Shown one piece after another: positions 49,693 through 57,375 of a DNA stretch of 64,000 bases (the first letter of the stretch is position 1; every line of letters begins with the position of its first letter). Origin of the DNA: Rhodobiaceae bacterium UBA7804 (lineage in GTDB: Bacteria; Pseudomonadota; Alphaproteobacteria; Parvibaculales; Parvibaculaceae); assembly GCA_002480495.1 (NCBI GenBank), contig DLCG01000016.1:22098-86097 (forward strand). The letters are read 5' to 3'. The translations under genes and the position numbers were made by a program. The notes below the pieces were generated by a model, which saw only the letters and a program-made list of their open reading frames with translations, ran no database searches and was not told where the DNA came from.

Positions 49693-50100
49693 ATGGCTTT
49701 CGAACTTCACGAGAGGCTGGCCGCGGATACGCTGCTCATCGCCGACCTCCCGCTTTGCCGGGCGCTGCTGATGAATGACCGACGGTTCCCGTGGGTTATT
49801 CTGGTGCCCCGGCGAGAGGGTTTGAGGGACTTCGACGATGTGGCTGCTGCCGAGAAGCCGAATTTTCACGCGGAGATCGACCTGGCCTCCGAGGTTTTGC
49901 GGGAGGCAACGGGAGCGGAGAAAATGAACGTGGCCGCGCTGGGGAATATGGTGCCCCAGCTCCATGTTCATGTGATTGCCCGCTTTTCCGGGGATGCGGC
50001 CTGGCCGGGCCCCGTCTGGGGCGTGGGCACGGCGGAGCCCTATGGCGAAGACGAGGCGAGGGCGCTCGTCGAGAAGTTGCGGCTCGGTTTCCACGGCTGA
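49693..50100 (+). CDS. HIT-family protein
   Basis: 135 residues from ATG 49693 after GAGGGGA. The histidine triad reads MVPQLHVHVIARFSGD, a H-x-H pattern of two His plus one further upstream or downstream, and the strand ALLMNDRRFPWVILVPRR is the nucleotide-binding sheet of alphaproteobacterial HIT proteins. HIT proteins are nucleotidyl hydrolases or transferases acting on AMP conjugates. Cotranscribed with the acyl-CoA dehydrogenase, eight bases apart, which suggests housekeeping of an acyl-adenylate or similar by-product; that is a guess. Confidence 0.88.
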   Translation: MAFELHERLAADTLLIADLPLCRALLMNDRRFPWVILVPRREGLRDFDDVAAAEKPNFHAEIDLASEVLREATGAEKMNVAALGNMVPQLHVHVIARFSGDAAWPGPVWGVGTAEPYGEDEARALVEKLRLGFHG

Positions 50101-50191
50101 GAGCCGGCACGGTTAACGATTGGTTTAAGACTCGGCGACTAGTGTTCCATCCGAAGACGGGCTCACCCCCGAATCTCGAGGAGATGGACGC

Positions 50192-50656
50192 TTGGTCACC
50201 GCCCTTGTTGCCGATCAATCCGCCGAAGCGCGAGACGCCGCGAGCCATATGCTCGAACGGCTGGGATTCCGTGTGGCTGGGGCGGCGGGCGCCGAGGAGG
50301 CGCTGGCCCTGACCGCGGAAACAGCGCCCGATCTGGTGCTTGCCGAAGGGAGCCTTCAGACGGCCGGGGGGCGGATGCTTCTTGAAGCGATCCGCATGCA
50401 GGCCGATGGAGGCCGGCCTTGCGTCTTCCATGTCACTTCGGACCCGGGTGCGGCGTCTATCCGGCGTGCGATGGACACCGGAGCTGACGACTACCTGGTG
50501 AAGCCTTATGACGAGGCGCTGCTGCGCTTCAAGCTGGCGCAGGCGCGGACGAGGGAACGGCTCGAAGCCGCGCGTCCGAAGCTCAGCCTGGTGCAGGGAG
50601 GCTCCAGCGCTGTCGCCGCTTCCCGCTACTTCGGTGTCTACGGCAAGGCTGTCTGA
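50192..50656 (+). CDS. Receiver-domain protein with Glu at the phosphoacceptor position
   Basis: 154 residues from TTG 50192; GAGGAG lies seven bases upstream and the ATG at 50184 is out of frame. The first ~115 residues have a REC fold: VTALVADQSAEARDAASHMLERLGFRV, APDLVLAEGS, HVTSDPGAASIRRAMDTGADDYLVKPYD. Asp 8, Thr 82 and Lys 104 fit CheY, but the phosphoacceptor Asp is Glu 52 (LVLAEGS). A Glu there often mimics the phosphorylated state. There is no output domain, only a ~35-residue tail. It may be constitutively active or phosphorylation-independent. Confidence 0.88.
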   Translation: MVTALVADQSAEARDAASHMLERLGFRVAGAAGAEEALALTAETAPDLVLAEGSLQTAGGRMLLEAIRMQADGGRPCVFHVTSDPGAASIRRAMDTGADDYLVKPYDEALLRFKLAQARTRERLEAARPKLSLVQGGSSAVAASRYFGVYGKAV

Positions 50657-50847
50657 ATATCCTCATCACCTGTGGAGAAGTCCGTAGCGGCCCGCGCCTG
50701 CAGGGTTTCGCGACCATTCCTCATGTTCAGATTCATGTTCCTAAGAAACTGAATCATCTCGCTGAGGGATTGGATCAGGCCGTGACGATTGCAGGTTCCG
50801 GGTCTTGCAATTTAAATCAGAAAATTACCGCAACTGTCTGATTTGCA

Positions 50848-52266
50848 TCACTTTTCGTGTTCTTCGCTCCAGCGTTTCAGATAATCGAGACTGCGGATAT
50901 AGGGTTTCAGTCCGGCCAGGCCCGCGGCAACGGCGATAAGGAGGATGACTGCCGGAACGTAGACCAGCGAGTAGCGAAGCATCATCTCGTCGCCGAAGAC
51001 GTAGTCCGTCGCGAGGGCGATGGAGGTGGGACCGAGGCCGAGACCCACGATGCTCACGACGAAGATGAGGGCCGCCGACGCAAAGCCGCGCATCTGGTTC
51101 GGCATCAGCTCCTGCATGGCCGAAGGTCCGGCGCCGGTCGTGAAGGTGGCGAAGAAGGTCGAGAAGCAGATGAGGAGGAGCGCCACCCAGGGGCTGTCCA
51201 TCAGCGGGTAGAGGACCGTGAAGGGGAGCGCGGCAAGGCCGGTGAAGGCGCAGACCATCATGCGGCCATTGCGGATACCCCGGCTCGTGAGCACGTCGCC
51301 CAACCAGCCGCCGGCGACCACGCCGGTGGTGCCGAAAACGACGATGATCCAGCCGTACCACCAGCCAGCCTGCGGATAGGTCCATTCATAGGTGCGCACA
51401 AAGAAGGTGGGCACCCAGGCGGCGACGCCATAGGCCATCATGGCCGAGAGGGCGTAGCAGAGATTGAGCGGGACGATGGTTTTCCAGTTCGCGCGCATAT
51501 AGGCCAGGACTTCGGAAACGGGAACGTCCACAGCCTTTTCCGTGCCGTCGGCCGCGATTTCCTTGCGCATGTAGCCGCGGCGCTCCGGCTCCTTCACGGT
51601 CCAGACCCAAAGCGCGATCAGGATGCCGGGGAGGCCGACGATCAGGAATGTGAGCTGCCAGGCATAGACCTCGCCGAAAACCGGGATCACGAAGTCTCCG
51701 CCATTCGAGACGAGGCCGATCACGGCGGCGCCGATGATGAGGGCCAGGCCCGCACCGATATAAACGCCCATGCCGTAGACGCCGAGAGCAAAACCCAAGC
51801 GTTTCGGCGGGAAATAGTCGGCGATCATGGAATAGGCGGCGGGGGAGAGCGCCGCCTCGCCGACGCCGACGCCCATGCGATAAAGGAAGAGCTGCCAGTA
51901 GGCGTGGGCGGTGCCGCAAAGGGCGGTCATCACGCTCCAGATGAAGACACCGAGCGAGATGATGTTGACGCGGTTGCGGCGGTCGACCATGCGGCCGATG
52001 GGAAGACCCGCGAGGCAATAAAACAGAGCAAAAGCAAAGCCTTGAAGCAGGCTCATCTGGGTATCGGAGATGCCCAGATCGCGCTTCATCGGACCGACGA
52101 GCAGGCTCAGGATCTGCCGGTCGATGAAGGAGAAGGTGTAGGCGACGACGAGAATGCCGACGACGTACCAGGCATAGATCTGGTTCGGATAAGGCTTTTC
52201 ACCCGAGCCCTTGTGCGGATGATGAAGTTCCTCCTCGACCTCGGCGGCCACTTCGACTTCGGACAT
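50848..52266 (-). CDS. MFS transporter
   Basis: 472 residues from ATG 52266, preceded by GGGAGGGATC; the frame to 52572 is rejected. Twelve-helix major facilitator with FSFIDRQILSLLVGPMKRDLGISDTQMSLLQGFAFALFYCLAGLPIGRMVDRRNR (motif A variant) and the second-half repeat GWLGDVLTSRGIRNGRMM. It resembles the spinster/hexuronate-like carriers frequent in hydrocarbon and aromatic degraders. The first 25 residues are acidic and polar. The substrate is unknown. No catabolic gene is adjacent. Confidence 0.92.
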   Translation of the reverse strand: MSEVEVAAEVEEELHHPHKGSGEKPYPNQIYAWYVVGILVVAYTFSFIDRQILSLLVGPMKRDLGISDTQMSLLQGFAFALFYCLAGLPIGRMVDRRNRVNIISLGVFIWSVMTALCGTAHAYWQLFLYRMGVGVGEAALSPAAYSMIADYFPPKRLGFALGVYGMGVYIGAGLALIIGAAVIGLVSNGGDFVIPVFGEVYAWQLTFLIVGLPGILIALWVWTVKEPERRGYMRKEIAADGTEKAVDVPVSEVLAYMRANWKTIVPLNLCYALSAMMAYGVAAWVPTFFVRTYEWTYPQAGWWYGWIIVVFGTTGVVAGGWLGDVLTSRGIRNGRMMVCAFTGLAALPFTVLYPLMDSPWVALLLICFSTFFATFTTGAGPSAMQELMPNQMRGFASAALIFVVSIVGLGLGPTSIALATDYVFGDEMMLRYSLVYVPAVILLIAVAAGLAGLKPYIRSLDYLKRWSEEHEK

Positions 52267-52430
52267 GATCCCTCCCCAGGAATGCGGAGCCTCGCTCCGC
52301 CGTTTTCCGCAGCTTAACGCGGACGTATGGGAATGCTCGTGAAAAACGCAGCTTTTCCGCCAGATGGAACAGGAAGACGGCTGGCACGGGGCTTGCGACC
52401 GAAGGGACGCCAAAGGAAGGAAGCGGCCCC

Positions 52431-53417
52431 ATGAGCCTTGTCGAAAACATTGCCGTACAGCCAACGATCGCGACCGCGCTGAAGTCCGCGAGTGCGCGCA
52501 CGGGCACGGATTTCGACTATCTGCTGAAGACGGCGATGCGCGAGTCGAGCCTCGATCATGGAGCAAAATCAAGGACTTCGAGTGCGCTTGGCCTGTTCCA
52601 GTTCACGGAGCAGAGCTGGCTCGGGACGCTGAAGAAGCACGGCGCGCAGCTCGGTCTGGGGTCTTACGCGCAGGCGATTTCGCAGACGGGGAATGGCCGC
52701 TACAGCGTGGCAGATGCTGCCCAAAGGGCGGAAATTCTTGCCCTGCGCGAAGATCCGCATGTTTCCGCGCTGATGGCGGGGGCCTATACGCAGGAAAGCG
52801 CGGAAATCCTCGAAAGCAGGATCGGGCGGGAAGCCAGCGAAGGCGAACTATACATCGCGCATTTCCTCGGCGCGGGTGGCGCATCGAAACTGATCGAGGC
52901 GGCGGAAGAGACGCCAAGTGCCCGTGCGGACGCACTTTTTCCGGCTGCCGCGGCGGCGAACCGCTCGATCTTCTACGAGAAGGACGGCAGCCCGCGGACG
53001 GCGGCGGAGGTCCATGCGAATCTGGTGGCGAAGCACGAGGGCACCGACGCTACGCGGATCGCGGAACTGGCCGCGCAAAGGGGACTGTCATCGAAACGTC
53101 ACGATAACGTCACAAATCACGCGGATATCCCCGGCGGCGGGGACAAGAGGCGAGGCTATGCGACGCGCGGGGCAGTGACCTTGTCCCCGGTTTCCCATGG
53201 CGCGCCGCCGGGCATGGCGAGCGCGGGCTTCGGACAGCCGCCGCTCAAACTTACCCCCGGTGTGGTGGAGCTTCTCTCATCGCTCGATCCGATTCCCGAG
53301 GGGCGCGAGTCGCTGAGGGCGGAGAAGAGCGACCACCGCGACGCGGCGGAGGAGCGCCGCGAGGCACGGCGCGAGCGCGAGGGGCTGAAGCCTCATTCGG
53401 GGTTTGCGTTCGGTTGA
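52431..53417 (+). CDS. Transglycosylase-like protein with in-frame palindromic repeat insertion
   Basis: 328 residues. The N-terminal ~220 resemble soluble lytic transglycosylases: FDYLLKTAMRESSLDHGAKS with the catalytic-type Glu 38, then SALGLFQFTEQSWLGTLKKHG and the late LYIAHFLGAGGASKLIEAA. No signal peptide is seen, so secretion may use another route or the protein acts within phage- or flagella-like contexts. Residues ~219-255 (LSSKRHDNVTNHADIPGGGD and on) are encoded by composite repeat copy 3 and are foreign to the domain. The C-terminal part is basic and Glu/Arg-rich. Convergent with NsrR. Confidence 0.82.
   Translation: MSLVENIAVQPTIATALKSASARTGTDFDYLLKTAMRESSLDHGAKSRTSSALGLFQFTEQSWLGTLKKHGAQLGLGSYAQAISQTGNGRYSVADAAQRAEILALREDPHVSALMAGAYTQESAEILESRIGREASEGELYIAHFLGAGGASKLIEAAEETPSARADALFPAAAAANRSIFYEKDGSPRTAAEVHANLVAKHEGTDATRIAELAAQRGLSSKRHDNVTNHADIPGGGDKRRGYATRGAVTLSPVSHGAPPGMASAGFGQPPLKLTPGVVELLSSLDPIPEGRESLRAEKSDHRDAAEERREARREREGLKPHSGFAFG
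53084..53190. repeat. Composite palindromic repeat, copy 3, inside a coding region
   Basis: Contains GTCATCGAAACGTCACG (near 53087-53103), a further ACGTCACAAATCACG, hairpin ATCCCCGGCGGCGGGGA (about 53126-53142), and inverted arms CGGGGACAAG (53138-53147) and CTTGTCCCCG (53180-53189). It shares 14 identical bases with copy 2 and 15 of 16 with copy 1, and leaves the transglycosylase-like reading frame open. Confidence 0.78.
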
Positions 53418-53420
53418 CGC

Positions 53421-53858
53421 CTAGGCGGTAAGAGCCAATAGGCGGCGGAGCGGCGCGGGCCTTTCGACGAGATCGGCGAGGGTCGCTCCATCCAGGACCG
53501 CCAGCCACGCATCGAGCGCCTCCTTCAGAAGACGCTTCAGGCGGCAGGCCGGCGCGATGCAGCAGGAATTCGCGTCGCGGTCGAAACATTCCACGATCCT
53601 GAAATCCTCCTCCATGGCGCGGACGACATCGCCGATGGCGATCTCTTCCGGCGGGCGCGCAAGACGAAGCCCGCCGCCGCGGCCGCGCATGGTTTCGACG
53701 AAGCCTGCCTGTCCCAGTTCATGCGCGACCTTCACGAGATGGTTGCGCGATATGGAAAAGCTGGCGGCGACTTCCGAGATGGTAACGAGCCGGCCGGGCG
53801 CGAGCGCAAGATGCATGAGGATGCGCAGCGCATAGTCGGTGTGGAGCGTCAGGCGCAT
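53421..53858 (-). CDS. nsrR: NsrR, Rrf2-family nitric-oxide-sensing repressor
   Basis: 145 residues. Rrf2 winged helix (MRLTLHTDYALRILMHLALAPGRLVTISEVAASFSISRNHLVKVAHELGQAG) and the three cluster cysteines of NsrR: Cys 91, Cys 99 or 100, and Cys 105 in ECFDRDANSCCIAPACRLK. NsrR holds a [4Fe-4S] or [2Fe-2S] cluster that nitric oxide destroys, releasing DNA. A near-consensus NsrR box lies in the gap to the divergent globin gene, strong support for the name and for the regulated target. Confidence 0.92.
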   Translation of the reverse strand: MRLTLHTDYALRILMHLALAPGRLVTISEVAASFSISRNHLVKVAHELGQAGFVETMRGRGGGLRLARPPEEIAIGDVVRAMEEDFRIVECFDRDANSCCIAPACRLKRLLKEALDAWLAVLDGATLADLVERPAPLRRLLALTA

Positions 53859-53924
53859 CGGGTTTTCTCCGAAGATACTGCCGGGCAGGCGAAATGCCGC
53901 ATGGCGATACGGACATTCTGCTAT

Positions 53925-53947
53925 AAGATGTATTTCAAATCTATCTT
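53925..53947. promoter_or_regulatory. NsrR-binding site
   Basis: AAGATGTATTT-C-AAATCTATCTT is an 11-1-11 dyad with two mismatches, matching the proteobacterial NsrR consensus AAGATGyATTT-n-AAATrCATCTT. It lies 14 bases before the globin start and 67 bases from the nsrR start, where bound repressor would block the globin promoter. Confidence 0.85.
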
Positions 53948-53960
53948 ATAGGAGCGCGCC

Positions 53961-54428
53961 ATGACAGACAATCGCGACGATGCCGAAGCGGGGAAGGCGC
54001 GGGGCATCTGGTGCCGCGAGGCGGATGCAGGACCAGGCGTTACCAACGAAGCCGAGATCGAGACGCTGGTGCGCAGCTTCTACGGACGCATCCGTCAGGA
54101 CGAGATGCTCGGGCCAGTCTTCAACAACGCGATCCATGACTGGGAACCGCATCTCATGAAGATGTGCGACTTCTGGTCGAGCGTGATGCTGACGACCGGG
54201 CGCTACAAGGGACAGCCCATGCGCGCGCATCTGAAGCTCAAGACGGTGACGCCGAAACATTTCGACCGCTGGCTCATGCTGTTCCGGGAGACGGCGGAGG
54301 AAGTTTGTGACGCCGAAACGGCGGAGCGCTTCATCGAGAAGGCGGCGCGGATCGCGGAGAGCCTCCAGCTCGGCATGTTCTTCAAGCCGCAGCTTCACGA
54401 CCCGGAGCAGAGGCGGGCTTGCGGGTAA
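53961..54428 (+). CDS. Group 3 (P-type) truncated hemoglobin
   Basis: 155 residues. Group 3 pattern: EIETLVRSFYGRIRQDEMLGPVFNNAIHDWEPHLMKMCDFWSSVMLTTGRYKGQPMRAHLKL, then TPKHFDRWLMLFRETAEEV with the proximal His, and RIAESLQLGMF. ATG 53961 follows GGAGCGCGCC. Globins of this group bind O2 and NO and are often nitrosative-stress proteins. The upstream NsrR box and divergent nsrR make an NO-detoxification role the natural reading. Confidence 0.93.
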   Translation: MTDNRDDAEAGKARGIWCREADAGPGVTNEAEIETLVRSFYGRIRQDEMLGPVFNNAIHDWEPHLMKMCDFWSSVMLTTGRYKGQPMRAHLKLKTVTPKHFDRWLMLFRETAEEVCDAETAERFIEKAARIAESLQLGMFFKPQLHDPEQRRACG

Positions 54429-54503
54429 CGATGCGACAAGACTTCGCGCGAAAATGAGAGAAAACCCGTTACACTGACGCCCTGTACAGCGGAGCGGGGT
54501 GCG

Positions 54504-57221
54504 GTGAGTTCAGTGGCGGCGCCGGACAAGGGGAAGACGGAACGCGACTGGCATGCGCTGGAGGCGGGCGAGGCGCTGTCCGCGCTCGGTACGCCGCATG
54601 GGGGACTCAGTCCGGACGAGGCGGCACGCCGCCTCGCGCAATACGGTCCGAACCGCCTGCCGGAGGCGAAAGGGCGGAGCGCGTTTACCCGCTTTCTTCT
54701 GCAATTCCACAATCTTCTCATCTATGTGCTGATCGGGGCGGGCGCCCTTGCCGCCGCAATCGGGCATCTGACGGATGCCGCGGTGATCGCGCTTGTCGTC
54801 GTCGTGAACGCCATTGTCGGCTTCATCCAGGAAGGCCGCGCGGAAGAGGCGCTCACCGCGATCCGCGCCATGATCGACCCTCATGCCTCGGTGCTGCGCG
54901 GCGGGCGGCGCGCGACGATAGCGGCCGGGGATGTGGTGCCGGGCGATCTGGTGCTGCTGGAGGCGGGAGACCGGGTGCCTGCCGATCTTCGCCTCGTCAA
55001 GGCGAACAATCTGAGGATCGACGAAGCGGCGCTGACGGGCGAGTCCGTTCCCGCCGACAAGGCGCTTGCGCCCGTCGCGAAGGAGGCGCCCGTTGGCGAC
55101 CGCTTTTCCATGGCCTTTTCCGGCACGTTCGTCGCGGCGGGACAGGGCATCGGCGTCGCGGTGGCGACGGGCGGGCGCACGGAGCTCGGCCGGATCAGCG
55201 GCATGATCGGCGCGGTGGAGAAACTCACCACGCCGCTGGTGCGGCAGATGGACGGCTTCGCGCGGCAGGTGACAATTGCGGTGCTGGCCGGTTCGGCGCT
55301 GGTCTTTCTTTATGCAACCTATGCCGCTCACTACGATGCGGCCTATGCCTTCATGATCGTGATCGGGCTGGCCGTTTCGGCGATCCCCGAAGGGCTGCCC
55401 GCGGTGATGACGATCACGCTGGCCGCCGGCGTGCAGCGCATGGCGCGACGCAATGCGATCATCCGGCGGCTTCCCGCCGTGGAAACGCTCGGTGCGGTTT
55501 CCATCATCTGTACCGACAAGACGGGCACGCTGACGAAGAACGAGATGACCGTGCGCGCGGCGCTGACGGCATCGGCACAGATCGAGGTGGAAGGCGCTGG
55601 CTATGCGCCGGAGGGGCGCTTTCTGGTGGACGGAGAGGCCATCGACATCGCCGCCTATCCCGTGATCGAGGAATTGTCGCTGGCGGGGCTTCTGTGCAAC
55701 GACGCGCAGCTTACGCGGCATGGCGGCGACTGGCATGCCGATGGCGATCCCATGGAGGGGGCGCTGCTTTCCTTCGCGCTGAAGGCGGGACATGACATCG
55801 GCGCGGCGCGAGCGCGGTTCGTGCGGCTCGATGAAGTGCCCTTCGATGCGCGGCACCGCTACATGGCGACGCTTCACGCGCGAGAGGACCGGCCGCCCGT
55901 CGCCTATGTGAAGGGGGCACCGGAACGGATCGTCGAGATGTGCGCGCGGGTGGCGGCTCCCGATGGCGAAGCGGAGATCGACCCTGTCTTCTGGCAGCGG
56001 CGCATCGACGAACTGGCCGCGGCGGGACAGCGCGTGATCGGCCTGGCGAGGCGCGTCATGCCGGAAGGCTGCGAGACGATCACGCAAGAGGACGCGGAAG
56101 AGGGGCTGACGCTGCTCGGCCTCGTGGCGCTGATCGACCCGCCACGGCCGGAAGCCATTTCCGCTATCGAGGAATGCCGGGCGGCGGGGATCTCGGTCAA
56201 GATGATCACGGGGGATCATGCCGAAACGGCAAAGGCGATTGCTCGGCAACTCGGATTTTCCGCCGAGGCGGCGACCACGACCGGCGCGGCGCTGGATGCG
56301 CTGGACGACGGGCACTTCGCGAGGCGGGCGCGGGAGGTGAGCGTCTTCGCGCGGACGAGCCCGGAACACAAGCTCCGCCTTGTGGAGGCACTGCAGGCGG
56401 ACGGCTCCGTGATCGCGATGACGGGCGACGGCGTCAACGACGCGCCTGCGCTCAAGCGCGCGGATGTGGGCGTTGCGATGGGCAACAAGGGAACGGAGGC
56501 AGCGAAGGAGGCAAGCGAGATGGTGCTTGCCGACGATAATTTCGCCTCCATCGTGGCGGCGGTGCGCGAGGGGCGGACGGTCTACGACAATCTGACCAAG
56601 GTGATCGCCTGGACGCTGCCGACGAATGGCGGCGAGGCGCTCACCATCATTCTGGCGATCATCCTTGGGCTGACATTACCGGTGACGCCGGTGCAGATTC
56701 TCTGGATCAACCTGGTGACGGCAGTGGCTCTCGGGCTCACGCTTGCCTTCGAACCCGCGGAGCCGGGCGTGATGAAGCGTCCTCCACGGCTGGCCGGGGC
56801 GCCGCTGCTTTCCGGACGGCTGCTCTGGCGTATCGTTTTCGTGTCGCTCGTGATGGTGACGGGCACGCTCGGGATCTACACATTCGCGACAATGCGCGGG
56901 CTCCCCCTGGAGGCGGCCCGCACGATGGTGGTGAACGCGATCGTGGTGATGGAAATCTTCTATCTCTTCAGCGTGCGCTACGTGCATGGAACGTCGCTGA
57001 CCCTGCAGGGCGTGCTCGGCACGCGGGCGGTTCTGATCGGGGTCGCCATCGTGACGGCGGCGCAATTCGCCTTCACCTATCTGCCTTTCATGCAGAGCGT
57101 GTTCGAGACGCGCGCGCTTTCTCTTGAAGAGGGGCTTGCGGTGGTAGCGGCCGGCGTCGTGCTGCTTCTCGTCGTGGAAATCGAGAAGCGCATGGCGCGG
57201 GCTCTCGGTTTCGGAGGTTGA
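54504..57221 (+). CDS. P-type cation-translocating ATPase (type II, HAD)
   Basis: 905 residues from GTG 54504 after GGAG. N-terminal cation_ATPase_N domain (WHALEAGEALSALGTPHGGLSPDEAARRLAQYGPNRLPE), actuator TGES (AALTGESVPADK), membrane motif PEGLPA, phosphorylation Asp near residue 338 (ICTDKTGTLTKNEM), hinge MTGDGVNDAPALKRADVGVAMG and the C-terminal membrane domain. The sixth-helix region reads LWINLVTAVALGLTLAFEP, without the Asp of Ca-ATPases, so calcium is doubtful; K, Na, Mg or Mn remain possible. No operon partner. Confidence 0.92.
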   Translation: MSSVAAPDKGKTERDWHALEAGEALSALGTPHGGLSPDEAARRLAQYGPNRLPEAKGRSAFTRFLLQFHNLLIYVLIGAGALAAAIGHLTDAAVIALVVVVNAIVGFIQEGRAEEALTAIRAMIDPHASVLRGGRRATIAAGDVVPGDLVLLEAGDRVPADLRLVKANNLRIDEAALTGESVPADKALAPVAKEAPVGDRFSMAFSGTFVAAGQGIGVAVATGGRTELGRISGMIGAVEKLTTPLVRQMDGFARQVTIAVLAGSALVFLYATYAAHYDAAYAFMIVIGLAVSAIPEGLPAVMTITLAAGVQRMARRNAIIRRLPAVETLGAVSIICTDKTGTLTKNEMTVRAALTASAQIEVEGAGYAPEGRFLVDGEAIDIAAYPVIEELSLAGLLCNDAQLTRHGGDWHADGDPMEGALLSFALKAGHDIGAARARFVRLDEVPFDARHRYMATLHAREDRPPVAYVKGAPERIVEMCARVAAPDGEAEIDPVFWQRRIDELAAAGQRVIGLARRVMPEGCETITQEDAEEGLTLLGLVALIDPPRPEAISAIEECRAAGISVKMITGDHAETAKAIARQLGFSAEAATTTGAALDALDDGHFARRAREVSVFARTSPEHKLRLVEALQADGSVIAMTGDGVNDAPALKRADVGVAMGNKGTEAAKEASEMVLADDNFASIVAAVREGRTVYDNLTKVIAWTLPTNGGEALTIILAIILGLTLPVTPVQILWINLVTAVALGLTLAFEPAEPGVMKRPPRLAGAPLLSGRLLWRIVFVSLVMVTGTLGIYTFATMRGLPLEAARTMVVNAIVVMEIFYLFSVRYVHGTSLTLQGVLGTRAVLIGVAIVTAAQFAFTYLPFMQSVFETRALSLEEGLAVVAAGVVLLLVVEIEKRMARALGFGG

Positions 57222-57228
57222 AGGAATT

Positions 57229-57246
57229 GCCTCGCTCTCGCGAGGC
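57229..57246. terminator. Stem-loop after P-type ATPase gene
   Basis: GCCTCGC (57229-57235) and GCGAGGC (57240-57246) pair perfectly around TCTC, seven bases after the ATPase stop. No U-run follows. Confidence 0.5.
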
Positions 57247-57316
57247 TCTCGATGACGAGGTTGGGGAGAGGCTGGGTGCGCCCTCAACTGTTTCGGCAAG
57301 AGGTTCTGCGAGTGGG

Positions 57317-57337
57317 TCGCGGGAATAAATCCCGCGA
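57317..57337. repeat. TCGCGGGA palindrome in convergent gap
   Basis: TCGCGGGA-ataaa-TCCCGCGA is a perfect 8-bp hairpin followed by TGACATTC. It resembles the intergenic CGCGGGATTTATTCCCGCG class seen in several alphaproteobacteria. It separates the ATPase from the convergent CoA-transferase gene. Confidence 0.6.
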
Positions 57338-57375
57338 TGACATTCGGGGGTGTCGCAGCGCCCGCTGCCTTCAAC

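Noticed and set aside
50113..50131. CtrA-like motif upstream of the receiver gene
   Set aside because: TTAA-N8-TTAA has the wrong spacing; I cannot support it without other sites.
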